Assembly (NCBI RefSeq): GCF_007665395.1
Contig: NZ_VDND01000011.1
Coordinates: 57,207-121,206, forward strand
Direction: 5' to 3'
Origin: Pseudomonas oryzihabitans
Lineage (GTDB): Bacteria > Pseudomonadota > Gammaproteobacteria > Pseudomonadales > Pseudomonadaceae
Length of the DNA stretch: 64,000 bases
Position numbers and translations under genes: made by a program. Shown here one piece after another: positions 34,859 through 42,523 of this stretch; position 1 is the first letter of the stretch; each line of letters opens with the position of its first letter. The notes under the pieces were generated by a model that worked only from the letters and a program-made list of their open reading frames with translations, made no database searches and was not told where the DNA came from.

Positions 34859-36772
34859 ATGTCCCAATTCCTTGCCGTCGGCCTGTTCGACTACGATCCC
34901 CGCCGCGCCGAATGGCGCGCGGATGCCGTCTGTGCGGCCATGCTGGAGCGGGACGCCGAAGAGCTCGCCCAGGGCCTGCCGCTGGCGGAGCTGCTGGCCG
35001 GCTTGCAGAGCCGCACCGCGCCACCCGAGGGATTGCTGCCCGCCCCGGGCGCGGTCTGGGAAGCCTGGCGCCACGGCGCCGACGGCAAGCCGCGCTGCCT
35101 GCAGTTCCAGCGCCGCGACGGCGGCGGCGTGCTGCTTGACGTCACCGCGCAGCGCCGACACGAGGCCGAGCTGTGGCAGGGCGAGGCCTTCAAGCGCAGC
35201 GTCATGGTCTGCAGCGTCGATTGCATCAAGCTGATCGATCTCGAGGGTCGCCTGGAATACATGAACCCGGGCGGTCTGGTGGTCATGGAGATCGATGACT
35301 TCATTCCCTTCCAGGGGCGCCCCTGGGCCGAACTCTGGCCCGAGGCCCAGCGTCCCGAGGTACTGGCCGCGCTCGACGCGGCGCGCCAGGGCGCCATCGG
35401 CCGCTTCACCGGCCTCGCCCCGACCGCCAAGGGTACCCGTCGCTGGTGGGACGTGGTGGTCACGCCGATCCTTGGGGATGACGGCCAACCCCTGCGCTTC
35501 CTGTCCATCTCCCGCGACGTCAGCGAGACCGTGCGCGCGCGCGAGGCGCTGGACGAACTCAATCGCCACCTCGAGGAACGCATCGAGGCGCGCAGCCAGG
35601 AACTGGTCGCGCTGGAAGAGGAATTGCGCCAGGCGCAGAAGATGGAAGCCATCGGCCAGCTCACCGGCGGCATCGCCCATGATTTCAACAACCTGCTCAC
35701 CGGCATCGTCGGCTCCCTCGACCTGATGCGGCGCCGGGTCCAGCAGGGGCGCGTCCAGGAACTGGAGCGCTATCTGGACACCGCCACCCGCTCCGCGGAG
35801 AACGCCGCGGCCCTGACCCAGCGGCTGCTGGCCTTCGCCCGGCGCCAGGTACTCGAGCCGCGGCCGGTGGATGCCGGCCAACTGGTGCAGGGCATGCACG
35901 AACTGCTGCGCCACAGCCTGGGCAAGAAGATCCGCAAGGAGGTGCAGCTGGCCGACGACCTCTGGCTGCTGCACTGCGATCCGCATCAGCTGGAAAACGC
36001 CATCCTCAACCTGGCCATCAACGCCCGCGACGCCATGCCGGAGGGCGGTGAGCTTAGCATTCGGGTGGAGAACGTCAGCGGTCCGCTGAGCATCGGCCAG
36101 GGCGGCGAGCCGGTGGCCGGCGATTTCATTCGTATCCAGGTCTGCGACAGCGGCACCGGGATGGATGCCGAGACGCTGCAGCGCGCCTGCGAGCCCTTCT
36201 TCACCACCAAGCCGAGCGGTCGCGGGACTGGGCTGGGGCTGTCGATGATCTACGGCTTCGTCCGGCAGTCGGGCGGCCAGGTGGAAATCCATTCGGTGCT
36301 GGGCGAGGGCACCCGTATCAGCCTCTATCTGCCCCGGCTGCTCGCCGAACCGGAGACCCCCGTGGTGACGGTAGCTCCCCAGGGCCAGCTGCTGCCCGAG
36401 GTGTCCGGCGATTGTGCGCTGATCGTCGAGGAGGAGCGCGAGGTCCGGGTGATCATCAGCGAGGCCCTGGCCGAACTGGGCTACACACCCCTGGCCGTGA
36501 GCGACAGCACCACGGCCGTTGCCCTCATCGCCTCGGGCAGCCTGCGCATCGACCTGCTGGTGACCAGCCTGGGGCTCTCCGGGCTGGACGGCCGGCAGCT
36601 GGCCGAACAGGCCCGGGCCACTACCCCCGGCCTGCCGGTGCTCTACCTCTCCGGCCAGGCCGATCCGGCGAGCTTGCCGGAGCTGGCCGAGGAGGGCGTC
36701 GAGCTCATCAGCAAGCCCTTCGGCCTGGAAGAACTGGCCCGTTGCGTGAGGCGTCTGCGCCCGGACGTCTGA
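34859..36772 (+). CDS. PAS-containing sensor histidine kinase with degenerate C-terminal receiver
   Basis: This protein of about 637 aa has a PAS-type sensor (about residues 110-225), a coiled linker (ALDELNRHLEERIEARSQEL), a HisKA domain with phospho-acceptor His in GGIAHDFNNLLTGIVGSLDL (around 273) and an HATPase domain (NAILNLAINARDAMP, DSGTGMD, TTKPSGRGTGLGLSMIYGF). The terminal domain (about 519-637) is receiver-like but has EEE in place of the acidic pair and Ser in TSLGLSGLDG where the phospho-acceptor Asp should be. No transmembrane segment is seen, so it is cytoplasmic. A GTG at 34823 is an alternative start. Its cognate response regulator is not in the window. Confidence 0.88.
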   Translation: MSQFLAVGLFDYDPRRAEWRADAVCAAMLERDAEELAQGLPLAELLAGLQSRTAPPEGLLPAPGAVWEAWRHGADGKPRCLQFQRRDGGGVLLDVTAQRRHEAELWQGEAFKRSVMVCSVDCIKLIDLEGRLEYMNPGGLVVMEIDDFIPFQGRPWAELWPEAQRPEVLAALDAARQGAIGRFTGLAPTAKGTRRWWDVVVTPILGDDGQPLRFLSISRDVSETVRAREALDELNRHLEERIEARSQELVALEEELRQAQKMEAIGQLTGGIAHDFNNLLTGIVGSLDLMRRRVQQGRVQELERYLDTATRSAENAAALTQRLLAFARRQVLEPRPVDAGQLVQGMHELLRHSLGKKIRKEVQLADDLWLLHCDPHQLENAILNLAINARDAMPEGGELSIRVENVSGPLSIGQGGEPVAGDFIRIQVCDSGTGMDAETLQRACEPFFTTKPSGRGTGLGLSMIYGFVRQSGGQVEIHSVLGEGTRISLYLPRLLAEPETPVVTVAPQGQLLPEVSGDCALIVEEEREVRVIISEALAELGYTPLAVSDSTTAVALIASGSLRIDLLVTSLGLSGLDGRQLAEQARATTPGLPVLYLSGQADPASLPELAEEGVELISKPFGLEELARCVRRLRPDV

Positions 36773-36871
36773 AGCCGCCGCGGCGAACTGTCGCGGCGGT
36801 CGGGGGTCGATCCTTTCGTGTCGCAACGTCCTTTGCGGCTGCTGTCGCCTCGACAAGAAAAGGAGCGCTTC

Positions 36872-38515
36872 ATGAAACGCCTGCCACCTGCGCCGCCCGC
36901 GCGGATGCTCGCCCTATCCCTGTCCATCGCCTTTCTCGCCGCTTGCGCCCATGACGGCGACAAGCCGGAGACCCCCTCCTGGAGTTGGCGCGACGCCAGC
37001 AGCGCGCGGGTGGTACCGCCGGACCAGGCCTACCCCGAGCTGTTCACCGCCGTGCAGCAGGGCAAGTTGTTCACCGACCAGAAGCACTTCGTCGATGCGC
37101 TGCCCAAGCGCAATCCGGCTGACATCCGCCAGGACTACCTGGCCCAGCGCGACAAGCCCGGTTTCGACCTCAAGGCCTTCGTCAGCGCCAACTTCGAAGA
37201 ATCCGATCCGATCAAGGCCGCACCGCCCAAGGCGGGCGCCGACCTGCCGACCCACATCAAGGATCTCTGGCCGGTGCTGACCCGCCATTACGAAGAGGTG
37301 CCGGCCTACAGCAGCCTGCTGCCGCTGCCCAAGCCCTATGTGGTGCCGGGTGGCCGCTTCCGTGAGGTCTACTACTGGGACTCCTACTTCACCATGCTCG
37401 GCCTGGCCAAGAACGGTCGCACCGACCTGGTTCGCGACATGGTGGACAACTTCGCCCATGAGATCGACGTCTACGGCCACATCCCCAACGGCAATCGCAG
37501 CTACTACCTGAGTCGCTCCCAACCGCCGTTCTTCGCCTACATGGTGGACCTGCAGGCCAGCCTGGAAGGCGACTCCGCCTATCGCCGCTACCTGCCGCAG
37601 CTGCAGAAGGAATACGCCTACTGGATGGCCGGGGCCGACGGTCTGCAGGCGGGCCAGGCCAAGGCCCATGTGGTCAAGCTGGCCGACGGCACCCTGCTCA
37701 ACCGTTACTGGGACGCCAGCGATACCCCGCGCCAGGAGTCCTACCTGGAAGACCTGGCCACCGCGGCCCAGGCCAAGGGCCGGCCGGCCGGCGAGGTCTA
37801 TCGCGACCTGCGCGCCGGTGCCGAAAGCGGCTGGGACTTCTCCTCGCGCTGGCTCGGCGACGGCAAGACCCTGGCGACCATTCGCACCACCGCCATCGCC
37901 CCGGTGGACCTGAACAGCCTGCTCTATCACCTGGAGCAGACCATCGCCAAGGCCTGCGACAAGACCGGCGAGGCCAGCTGTGTCCAGGCCTACAGCCAGA
38001 AGGCCAAGACCCGCCAGCAGGCCATCGACCGTTACCTGTGGAATCCGGCCGGCTACTACACCGACTTCGACTGGCAGGCCAAGCGTCGCACCGACAAGGT
38101 CAGCGCCGCCGCCCTGTTCCCGCTGTACGTGGGTCTCGCCAGCCAGAGCAGCGCCGACCAGACCGCCGCGACGGTGGCCAACCAGCTGCTGCGTCCCGGC
38201 GGCATCGCCACCACCACCGTCAAGACCGGTCAGCAGTGGGACGAACCCAACGGCTGGGCGCCGCTGCAGTGGGTGGCCGTGGACGGCCTGCGCCGCTACA
38301 AGCAGGACAAGCTGGCCGCGGACATCGGCAGCCGCTTCCTGACCCAGGTGCAGAACCTCTACGCCCGCGAGCAGAAGCTGGTGGAGAAATACGACCTCAC
38401 CGGTGGCAAGGGCGGCGGTGGCGGCGAGTACGAGCTGCAGGACGGCTTCGGCTGGACCAATGGCGTGACGCTCAAGCTGCTCGAGCTGTACCAGCCGCAA
38501 CCCAGCGCGCAGTGA
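36872..38515 (+). CDS. treA: Periplasmic/lipoprotein-type alpha,alpha-trehalase (GH37)
   Basis: This 547-aa GH37 trehalase carries the family signatures PGGRFREVYYWDSYFTMLG (around 170), QWDEPNGWAPLQW (around 458) and GGGGEYELQDGFGWTNG near the end, plus GHIPNGNRSYYLSRSQPP. It hydrolyses trehalose to two glucose molecules outside the cytoplasm. The N-terminal leader (MKRLPPAPPARMLALSLSIA) ends in LAAC, a lipobox, so the enzyme may be a lipid-anchored protein rather than the soluble periplasmic form known in E. coli. The start follows AAAAGGAGC. It is followed by a strong hairpin terminator, so it is probably monocistronic. Confidence 0.94.
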   Translation: MKRLPPAPPARMLALSLSIAFLAACAHDGDKPETPSWSWRDASSARVVPPDQAYPELFTAVQQGKLFTDQKHFVDALPKRNPADIRQDYLAQRDKPGFDLKAFVSANFEESDPIKAAPPKAGADLPTHIKDLWPVLTRHYEEVPAYSSLLPLPKPYVVPGGRFREVYYWDSYFTMLGLAKNGRTDLVRDMVDNFAHEIDVYGHIPNGNRSYYLSRSQPPFFAYMVDLQASLEGDSAYRRYLPQLQKEYAYWMAGADGLQAGQAKAHVVKLADGTLLNRYWDASDTPRQESYLEDLATAAQAKGRPAGEVYRDLRAGAESGWDFSSRWLGDGKTLATIRTTAIAPVDLNSLLYHLEQTIAKACDKTGEASCVQAYSQKAKTRQQAIDRYLWNPAGYYTDFDWQAKRRTDKVSAAALFPLYVGLASQSSADQTAATVANQLLRPGGIATTTVKTGQQWDEPNGWAPLQWVAVDGLRRYKQDKLAADIGSRFLTQVQNLYAREQKLVEKYDLTGGKGGGGGEYELQDGFGWTNGVTLKLLELYQPQPSAQ

Positions 38516-38520
38516 GTCAA

Positions 38521-38550
38521 AGAGAAGGTCCGCCATGGCGGACTTTCTCT
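38521..38550 (+). terminator. Terminator-like hairpin after treA
   Basis: Bases 38521-38534 and 38537-38550 pair over 14 positions with a single G-U, separated by only two loop bases. The right arm ends in CTTTCTCT. It begins 5 bp after the trehalase stop. Confidence 0.7.
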
Positions 38551-38640
38551 AGTCACGAGGTAAGTGGGGGCGTCTGGTGAAGCCTGAGCCTTGGCGGCCA
38601 ACCCGTGAATCCGGTCCCACCCGCCATCGTAGAACCGCTC

Positions 38641-39113
38641 TCTCTCCCCTTGGGAGAGGGTTGGGGTGAGGGTACCCAACCTTCGATTGAGCCGAGGCTG
38701 CTTCATCGTTGAAGCCCAATCGTCGCAGCTCAACCTCCTCTTGCTGGGCTTCGCTCCGCTCAACCCAACCTACGGGGCTCCCTCTCCCCCTGGGAGAGGG
38801 TTGGGGTGAGGGCACCTACCCTTTGATTGGACCAAGGCTACTTCATCGTCGAGGCCCGATGGCCGCAGTTCAGGCTCACCTTGTTGGGCTTCGCTGCGCT
38901 CAACCCAACCTACGGACTACCACTCCCCCTCTCCCTCCGGGAGAGGGCCGAGGTGAGGGCAAACGCCCTTTGATTGAACCGAGGCTGCGTCATCGTCGAA
39001 GTCCACCGCCGCAGTTCAGCCTAACCTTGTTGGGCTTCGCTGCGCTCAGCCCAACCTACGGGCTACGGGCTGCCAGTCCCCCTCTCCCTCCGGGAGAGGG
39101 CCGGGGTGAGGGC
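38641..39113. repeat. Cluster of two alternating dispersed repeat families
   Basis: Four copies of a GGGAGAGGG(TT/CC)GGGGTGAGGG element (near 38641-38673, 38780-38813, 38925-38960 and 39078-39113) alternate with three copies of a TTGGGCTTCG...CAACCCAACCTACG element (38743-38775, 38883-38915, 39029-39061). The spacing is about 140-150 bp. Intervening segments also resemble each other (TTTGATTGAACCGAGGCTGC-type). Both elements recur at the window edges. The 639-bp gap between treA and the next gene contains nothing else I can identify, and open frames here are by-products of the repeats. Confidence 0.8.
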
Positions 39114-39154
39114 AAACGCCACGCCAGTTCCCTACAGTCTAGGAGTCTAGAACC

Positions 39155-39259
39155 TCACAACGGATCCACTGGCGGCGCATCGTCTTCGTCGGCGGGCAAC
39201 TCGGCGGGGTGCAGGCCTTCCGGATCCTCGTCCTCGGGCAGCGGCAGGATGGCGTTCAT
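39155..39259 (-). CDS. Tiny acidic protein, 34 aa
   Basis: A 34-codon frame starts MNAILPLPEDEDPEG and ends VDPL. Nearly a third of the residues are Asp or Glu. Its ATG shares one base with the TGA of the upstream 50-aa gene (TGATG), indicating coupled translation, which is the main reason to believe it is real. No family is recognised. Confidence 0.5.
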   Translation of the reverse strand: MNAILPLPEDEDPEGLHPAELPADEDDAPPVDPL

Positions 39260-39411
39260 CAGCTGTACTCCGGGTTGCGCGGATTCTTCTGGGGCAGGCG
39301 CTCCTCGAGCGGGCGGTCATCCGGATCCTCGCCCACGGGCTCTTCGGGATCGGGGGCGATGTCCGGATCGATGTCCAGGTCGTCGGGGTTTTCCTTGATC
39401 TGATCGTTCAT
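39259..39411 (-). CDS. Small acidic Pro/Asp-rich protein, 50 aa
   Basis: A 50-codon frame with ribosome site GGAG 6 bases before the ATG encodes MNDQIKENPDDLDIDPDI... ending NPEYS. It is rich in Asp, Pro and Glu, likely disordered and strongly acidic. It lies downstream of the ABC exporter start region but on the same strand as that gene, 67 bp after its stop. It is coupled by a one-base overlap to a second acidic mini-gene. I do not recognise a family. Confidence 0.6.
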   Translation of the reverse strand: MNDQIKENPDDLDIDPDIAPDPEEPVGEDPDDRPLEERLPQKNPRNPEYS

Positions 39412-39478
39412 ACGGGCTCCGCGAGTGAGGTGGTAAAGGTTTGGGCAGAGCCCTACCCGCGAAGTTCGCCACCGGCGA

Positions 39479-41290
39479 TCAGCGATAACCCCGCGCCTGC
39501 AGATCGAACAGCTGCGCATAGCGTCCGCCAGCGGCCAGCAACTGGGCATGGTCGCCCCGCTCGCGAATCTCACCCCCTTCCAGCACCAGGATCTGATCGG
39601 CGTTGCGCACGCTGGAGAAGCGGTGCGAGATCAGCAGGGTCATGCGCTGCTGTGCCTGGGCGCGAAAGCGCTCGAAGATCACCGCCTCGGCGGCGGCGTC
39701 CAGGGCGGCGGTGGGCTCGTCCAGCACCAGGATGTCGGCATCTTCGCGCATGTAGGCCCGCGACAGGGCGATCTTCTGCCATTGGCCGCCGGACAGCTCC
39801 TGGCCGCCCATGAACCAACGCCCCAGTTGGGTAGCATACCCCTCGCGCAAGCCGGCGATGACCTCGTCGGCCAGGCCCTGCTCGGCGGCCTGGCGCCAGC
39901 GTGCCTGGTCGTCGAAGGCCTGGGTATCGCCGACACCGAGGTTTTCGCCAGCGCTGAGCTGGTAGCGGATGAAATCTTGGAAGATGACGCCGATGCGGCG
40001 GTGCAGGGCCGTTGGCTGCCAGTCCTGCAGATCGCTGCCGTCGAGCAGGATGCGCCCCTCGCTGGGGGCATGCAGGCGGGTCAGTAGCTTGATCAGGGTG
40101 GTCTTGCCGGAACCGTTGGCGCCCACCAGGGCCAGGCTCTGGCCGGGTGCCAGGTGAAAGCTGATAGCCCTCAGGGTCGGTGCCGTCGCGCCCGGATAGG
40201 TGAAGCCGACCCCCTCGAATCTCAGGCCATCGCCGGGCCGGCTGCCGGTCGTCAGGCTGCCGCCCTCCACGGTGGTCGGCTGGCCGAGGTAGTCGTAGAG
40301 GTTGCTCAGGTAGAGGCTGTCTTCATAGAGGCCGCCCACGGCGGTGAGACTGGCGCTGACTGCCGCCTGGCCCTGGCGGAACAGGGTGAGATAGAGCGTC
40401 ATCTGGCCCAGGCTCAGGCGGCCGCGCACCGTGTCGAGCACCACCCAGGCGTAGGCGGCATAGAAGGCGAGGGTGCCCAGCAGGCCGAAGACGAAGCCCC
40501 AGCCGTCACGTCTGAGGGTCAGGCGGCGATCCTCGGCATAGAGCTTGGCGAAGGTGGTGCGGTAGCGCTCCAGCAGCAGCGGGGCGAGGCCGAACAGCTT
40601 GACCTCCTTGATGTAGGCCTCGTGGGAGAGCAGCGTTTCCAGGTAGGTCTGGCGGCGGGTCTCGGGCGCGCGGCGGCTGAACAGGCGAAAGGCATCGCCG
40701 GAAAAGCGCGCCTCGGCCAGGAACACCGGCAGGGCGCCCACCACCAGCAACACCAGTGCCCAGGGTGAGAAATGCACCAGCAGCACGGCGAAGCTGACCA
40801 GCGAAATGAGGTTCTGCAGCAGGGTCAGGGACTTGGTCACCAGCGCCAGTGGCCGCACCGAGGCCTCGCGCCTCGCCCGCACCAGTTTGTCGTAGAAGTC
40901 GGCGTCCTCGAATTGCGCCAGTGACAGGGTCTGGGCCTTTTCCAGGATCAGCAGGTTGACCGTCTGCCCCAGGCGTACCCGCAGCAGCGATTGCTGCACC
41001 GACAGCAGCCGCTGGGCGCCGGCGAGGGCCGCGAGCACGCCGGCTTCGGCGAGCACGAACTTCAGTACCGGCCACAGCGGCGCTTGGCCCTGCTGCGCAT
41101 GCAGCTGCATGGCCGCTACCACGGCATCGACGATGCGTTGTCCCAACCAGGCGGCCAGGGCCGGCAACAAGCCTGCGACCAGGGTGGCCAGGATCAGGCC
41201 GATCATAAGTGCTGGCGAGGTGCTCCAGACCAGGCCGGCGGCGCGGCGCATCTGCAACTGGACGATGGCGAAGGAACTGGAGAGGGCCAT
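39479..41290 (-). CDS. ABC exporter, fused membrane and ATPase domains
   Basis: This 603-aa half-transporter has an N-terminal membrane domain of about six hydrophobic segments (about residues 20-320). The C-terminal ATPase shows Walker A VGANGSGKTTLIK (around 390), signature LSGGQWQKIALSRAY, Walker B ILVLDEPTAALDA and a switch His in LLISHRFSSVRNADQ. The QWQK variant of the signature is seen in peptide and lantibiotic exporters (NisT/SpaT group) as opposed to the LSGGQRQR of MsbA. The substrate is unknown, and no precursor peptide gene or maturation enzyme is evident beside it. It is oriented away from the small-RNA array. Confidence 0.9.
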   Translation of the reverse strand: MALSSSFAIVQLQMRRAAGLVWSTSPALMIGLILATLVAGLLPALAAWLGQRIVDAVVAAMQLHAQQGQAPLWPVLKFVLAEAGVLAALAGAQRLLSVQQSLLRVRLGQTVNLLILEKAQTLSLAQFEDADFYDKLVRARREASVRPLALVTKSLTLLQNLISLVSFAVLLVHFSPWALVLLVVGALPVFLAEARFSGDAFRLFSRRAPETRRQTYLETLLSHEAYIKEVKLFGLAPLLLERYRTTFAKLYAEDRRLTLRRDGWGFVFGLLGTLAFYAAYAWVVLDTVRGRLSLGQMTLYLTLFRQGQAAVSASLTAVGGLYEDSLYLSNLYDYLGQPTTVEGGSLTTGSRPGDGLRFEGVGFTYPGATAPTLRAISFHLAPGQSLALVGANGSGKTTLIKLLTRLHAPSEGRILLDGSDLQDWQPTALHRRIGVIFQDFIRYQLSAGENLGVGDTQAFDDQARWRQAAEQGLADEVIAGLREGYATQLGRWFMGGQELSGGQWQKIALSRAYMREDADILVLDEPTAALDAAAEAVIFERFRAQAQQRMTLLISHRFSSVRNADQILVLEGGEIRERGDHAQLLAAGGRYAQLFDLQARGYR

Positions 41291-41422
41291 GGCGGATCTT
41301 CGGCTGGAGTCAGCATTAGGCGGAGCGGTGAGCAGGGTGTTCCCGGAGGTATGGCAAAAGGCTTACAGGCTATGGTGTCAGCTGGCCATGTCGCCCGCCC
41401 GGCAGGCTGCGTAATCTACACC

Positions 41423-41536
41423 CATCAGCCGCGCAGGATGCGCAGCTCTGAGGTCAAGGACGATGACCAGGCCAGGATGGCACCTGACAGGACGTTGGGA
41501 TGGTCACAACAAAGAACCCGCTTCGGCGGGTTTTTT
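41423..41536 (+). ncRNA. RsmX/RsmY-like small RNA, copy 1
   Basis: Predicted transcript of about 114 nt. It contains five GGA motifs: AGGAT in the loop of a GCGC/GCGC hairpin, AGGACGA in the loop of a GGTCA/TGACC hairpin, AGGAT in a GCC/GGC hairpin, and two further GGA within a TGAC...GTCA stem. It ends with hairpin AACCCGC-TTC-GGCGGGTT and six U. GGA exposed in hairpin loops is the defining feature of RNAs that sequester CsrA/RsmA proteins. The start is estimated from the -10 box. This copy has a slightly altered upstream block (CTTACAGGC). Confidence 0.72.
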
Positions 41537-41650
41537 GTTGCCCGCTATTCGTAGCTCGGGTCGATCAGCGCCAGGGGTATGGCGAAAGGCTTACACGCCA
41601 TGGTGTCAGCTGGCCATGTTGCCCGCCCGGCAGGGTGCGTAATCTACACC

Positions 41651-41764
41651 CATCAGCCGCGCAGGATGCGCAGCTCTGAGGTCAAGGACGATGACCAGGC
41701 CAGGATGGCGCCTGACAGGATGTTGGGATGGTCGCAACAAAGAACCCGCTTCGGCGGGTTTTTT
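41651..41764 (+). ncRNA. RsmX/RsmY-like small RNA, copy 2
   Basis: This copy has the same length, hairpins, five GGA motifs and terminator as copy 1. It differs by GGCGCC for GGCACC, GGATGTT for GGACGTT and GTCGCAAC for GTCACAAC, none of which removes a GGA. It follows the copy 1 terminator by 114 bases that include its own upstream element and -10 box, so it can be transcribed independently. Confidence 0.72.
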
Positions 41765-41879
41765 GTTGTTTGGGATTTCCTGGCTTGGGTCGATCAGCCC
41801 CAGGGGTATGGCGAAAGGCTTACACGCCATGGTGTCAGCTGGCCATGTTGCCTCTCCGGCCAGGTGCGTAATCTACACC

Positions 41880-41993
41880 CATCAGCCGCGCAGGATGCGC
41901 AGCTCTGAGGTCAAGGACGATGACCAGGCCAGGATGGCACCTGACAGGATGTTGGGATGGTCACAACAAAGAACCCGCTTCGGCGGGTTTTTT
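41880..41993 (+). ncRNA. RsmX/RsmY-like small RNA, copy 3
   Basis: The core is identical to copy 1 except GGATGTT for GGACGTT, which preserves the motif. It has its own upstream element at 41819 and -10 box at 41869. The segment before its -10 box (CCTCTCCGGCCAGG) differs from other copies, suggesting that this spacer is not constrained. Confidence 0.72.
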
Positions 41994-42108
41994 GTTGTCC
42001 GGGATTTCTTGGCCTTGGTCGATCAGCCCCAGGGGTATGGCGAAAGGCTTACACGCCATGGTGTCAGCTGGCCATGTTGCCCTCCCGGCAGGCTGCGTAA
42101 TCTACACC

Positions 42109-42222
42109 CATCAGCCGCGCAGGATGCGCAGCTCTGAGGTCAAGGACGATGACCAGGCCAGGATGGCACCTGACAGGACGTTGGGATGGTCACAACAAAG
42201 AACCCGCTTCGGCGGGTTTTTT
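42109..42222 (+). ncRNA. RsmX/RsmY-like small RNA, copy 4
   Basis: The transcript segment is identical to copy 1 over the whole 114 nt. Its own upstream element lies at 42048 and its -10 box at 42098. The terminator is followed by six U. Confidence 0.72.
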
Positions 42223-42337
42223 GTTTGCCCGCCATTCGTAGCCCGAGTCGATCAGCCCTAGGGGTATGGCGAAAGGCTTACACGCCATGGTGTCAGCTGG
42301 CCATGTTGCCACTCCGGCAGGCTGCGTAATCTACACC

Positions 42338-42451
42338 CATCAGCCGCGCAGGATGCGCAGCTCTGAGGTCAAGGACGATGACCAGGCCAGGATGGCGCCT
42401 GACAGGACGTTGGGATGGTCACAACAAAGAACCCGCTTCGGCGGGTTTTTT
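42338..42451 (+). ncRNA. RsmX/RsmY-like small RNA, copy 5
   Basis: The core is as in copy 1 with one change (GGCGCC for GGCACC), five GGA motifs and an intact terminator. The upstream element lies at 42277 and the -10 box at 42327. It is the last unit; its terminator ends about 70 bp before the stop of the convergent GGDEF gene. Confidence 0.72.
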
Positions 42452-42523
42452 GTTGTGCGCGTTAATCTCCCTTGCCGCTCAGGCTTGGATCACGCTCATC
42501 GGCCATTCGCCGCCGTGGCGGCT

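Larger units (their letters stand above)
41362..42332 (+). promoter_or_regulatory. Repeated upstream activating element and -10 box of the five small RNAs
   Basis: Every unit has CTTACA 61 bases before the transcript start point used here (41362, 41590, 41819, 42048, 42277). In copies 2-5 it forms the imperfect inverted repeat CTTACAC-N6-GTGTCAG. TAATCT (41412, 41640, 41869, 42098, 42327) forms a -10 box. CTTACA is one half of the GacA upstream element TGTAAG-N6-CTTACA, and the distance fits GacA-activated rsm promoters. The left half-site is poorly conserved, so GacA control is only likely. No good -35 box is seen, as expected for an activator-dependent promoter. Confidence 0.6.
41348..42453 (+). 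repeat. Five direct tandem copies of a ~229-bp small-RNA transcription unit
   Basis: Five units repeat at start-to-start distances of 228, 229, 229 and 229 bp. Each contains an upstream conserved block, a -10 box, a transcript-like segment and an intrinsic terminator. The transcript segments differ at only three positions among copies, whereas the DNA between one terminator and the next upstream block has diverged freely. That means selection or gene conversion acts on the promoter and RNA parts. Open frames that run through this array follow the repeats and are not genes. Confidence 0.95.

Noticed and set aside
39155..39411. Toxin-antitoxin module
   Set aside because: Two coupled small acidic frames superficially fit, but neither resembles a toxin or a DNA-binding antitoxin.
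41579..42261. Three overlapping open frames of 109-148 aa with repeated MAKGLHAMVSAGHVA-type starts
   Set aside because: They arise because each repeat unit keeps the same frame. They run through promoter and terminator parts, have no ribosome sites and are explained by the small-RNA array.
41348..42453. CRISPR array or tandem satellite
   Set aside because: Units of 229 bp with internal promoter and terminator are far too long for CRISPR repeats, and no spacer/repeat structure or cas genes are present.
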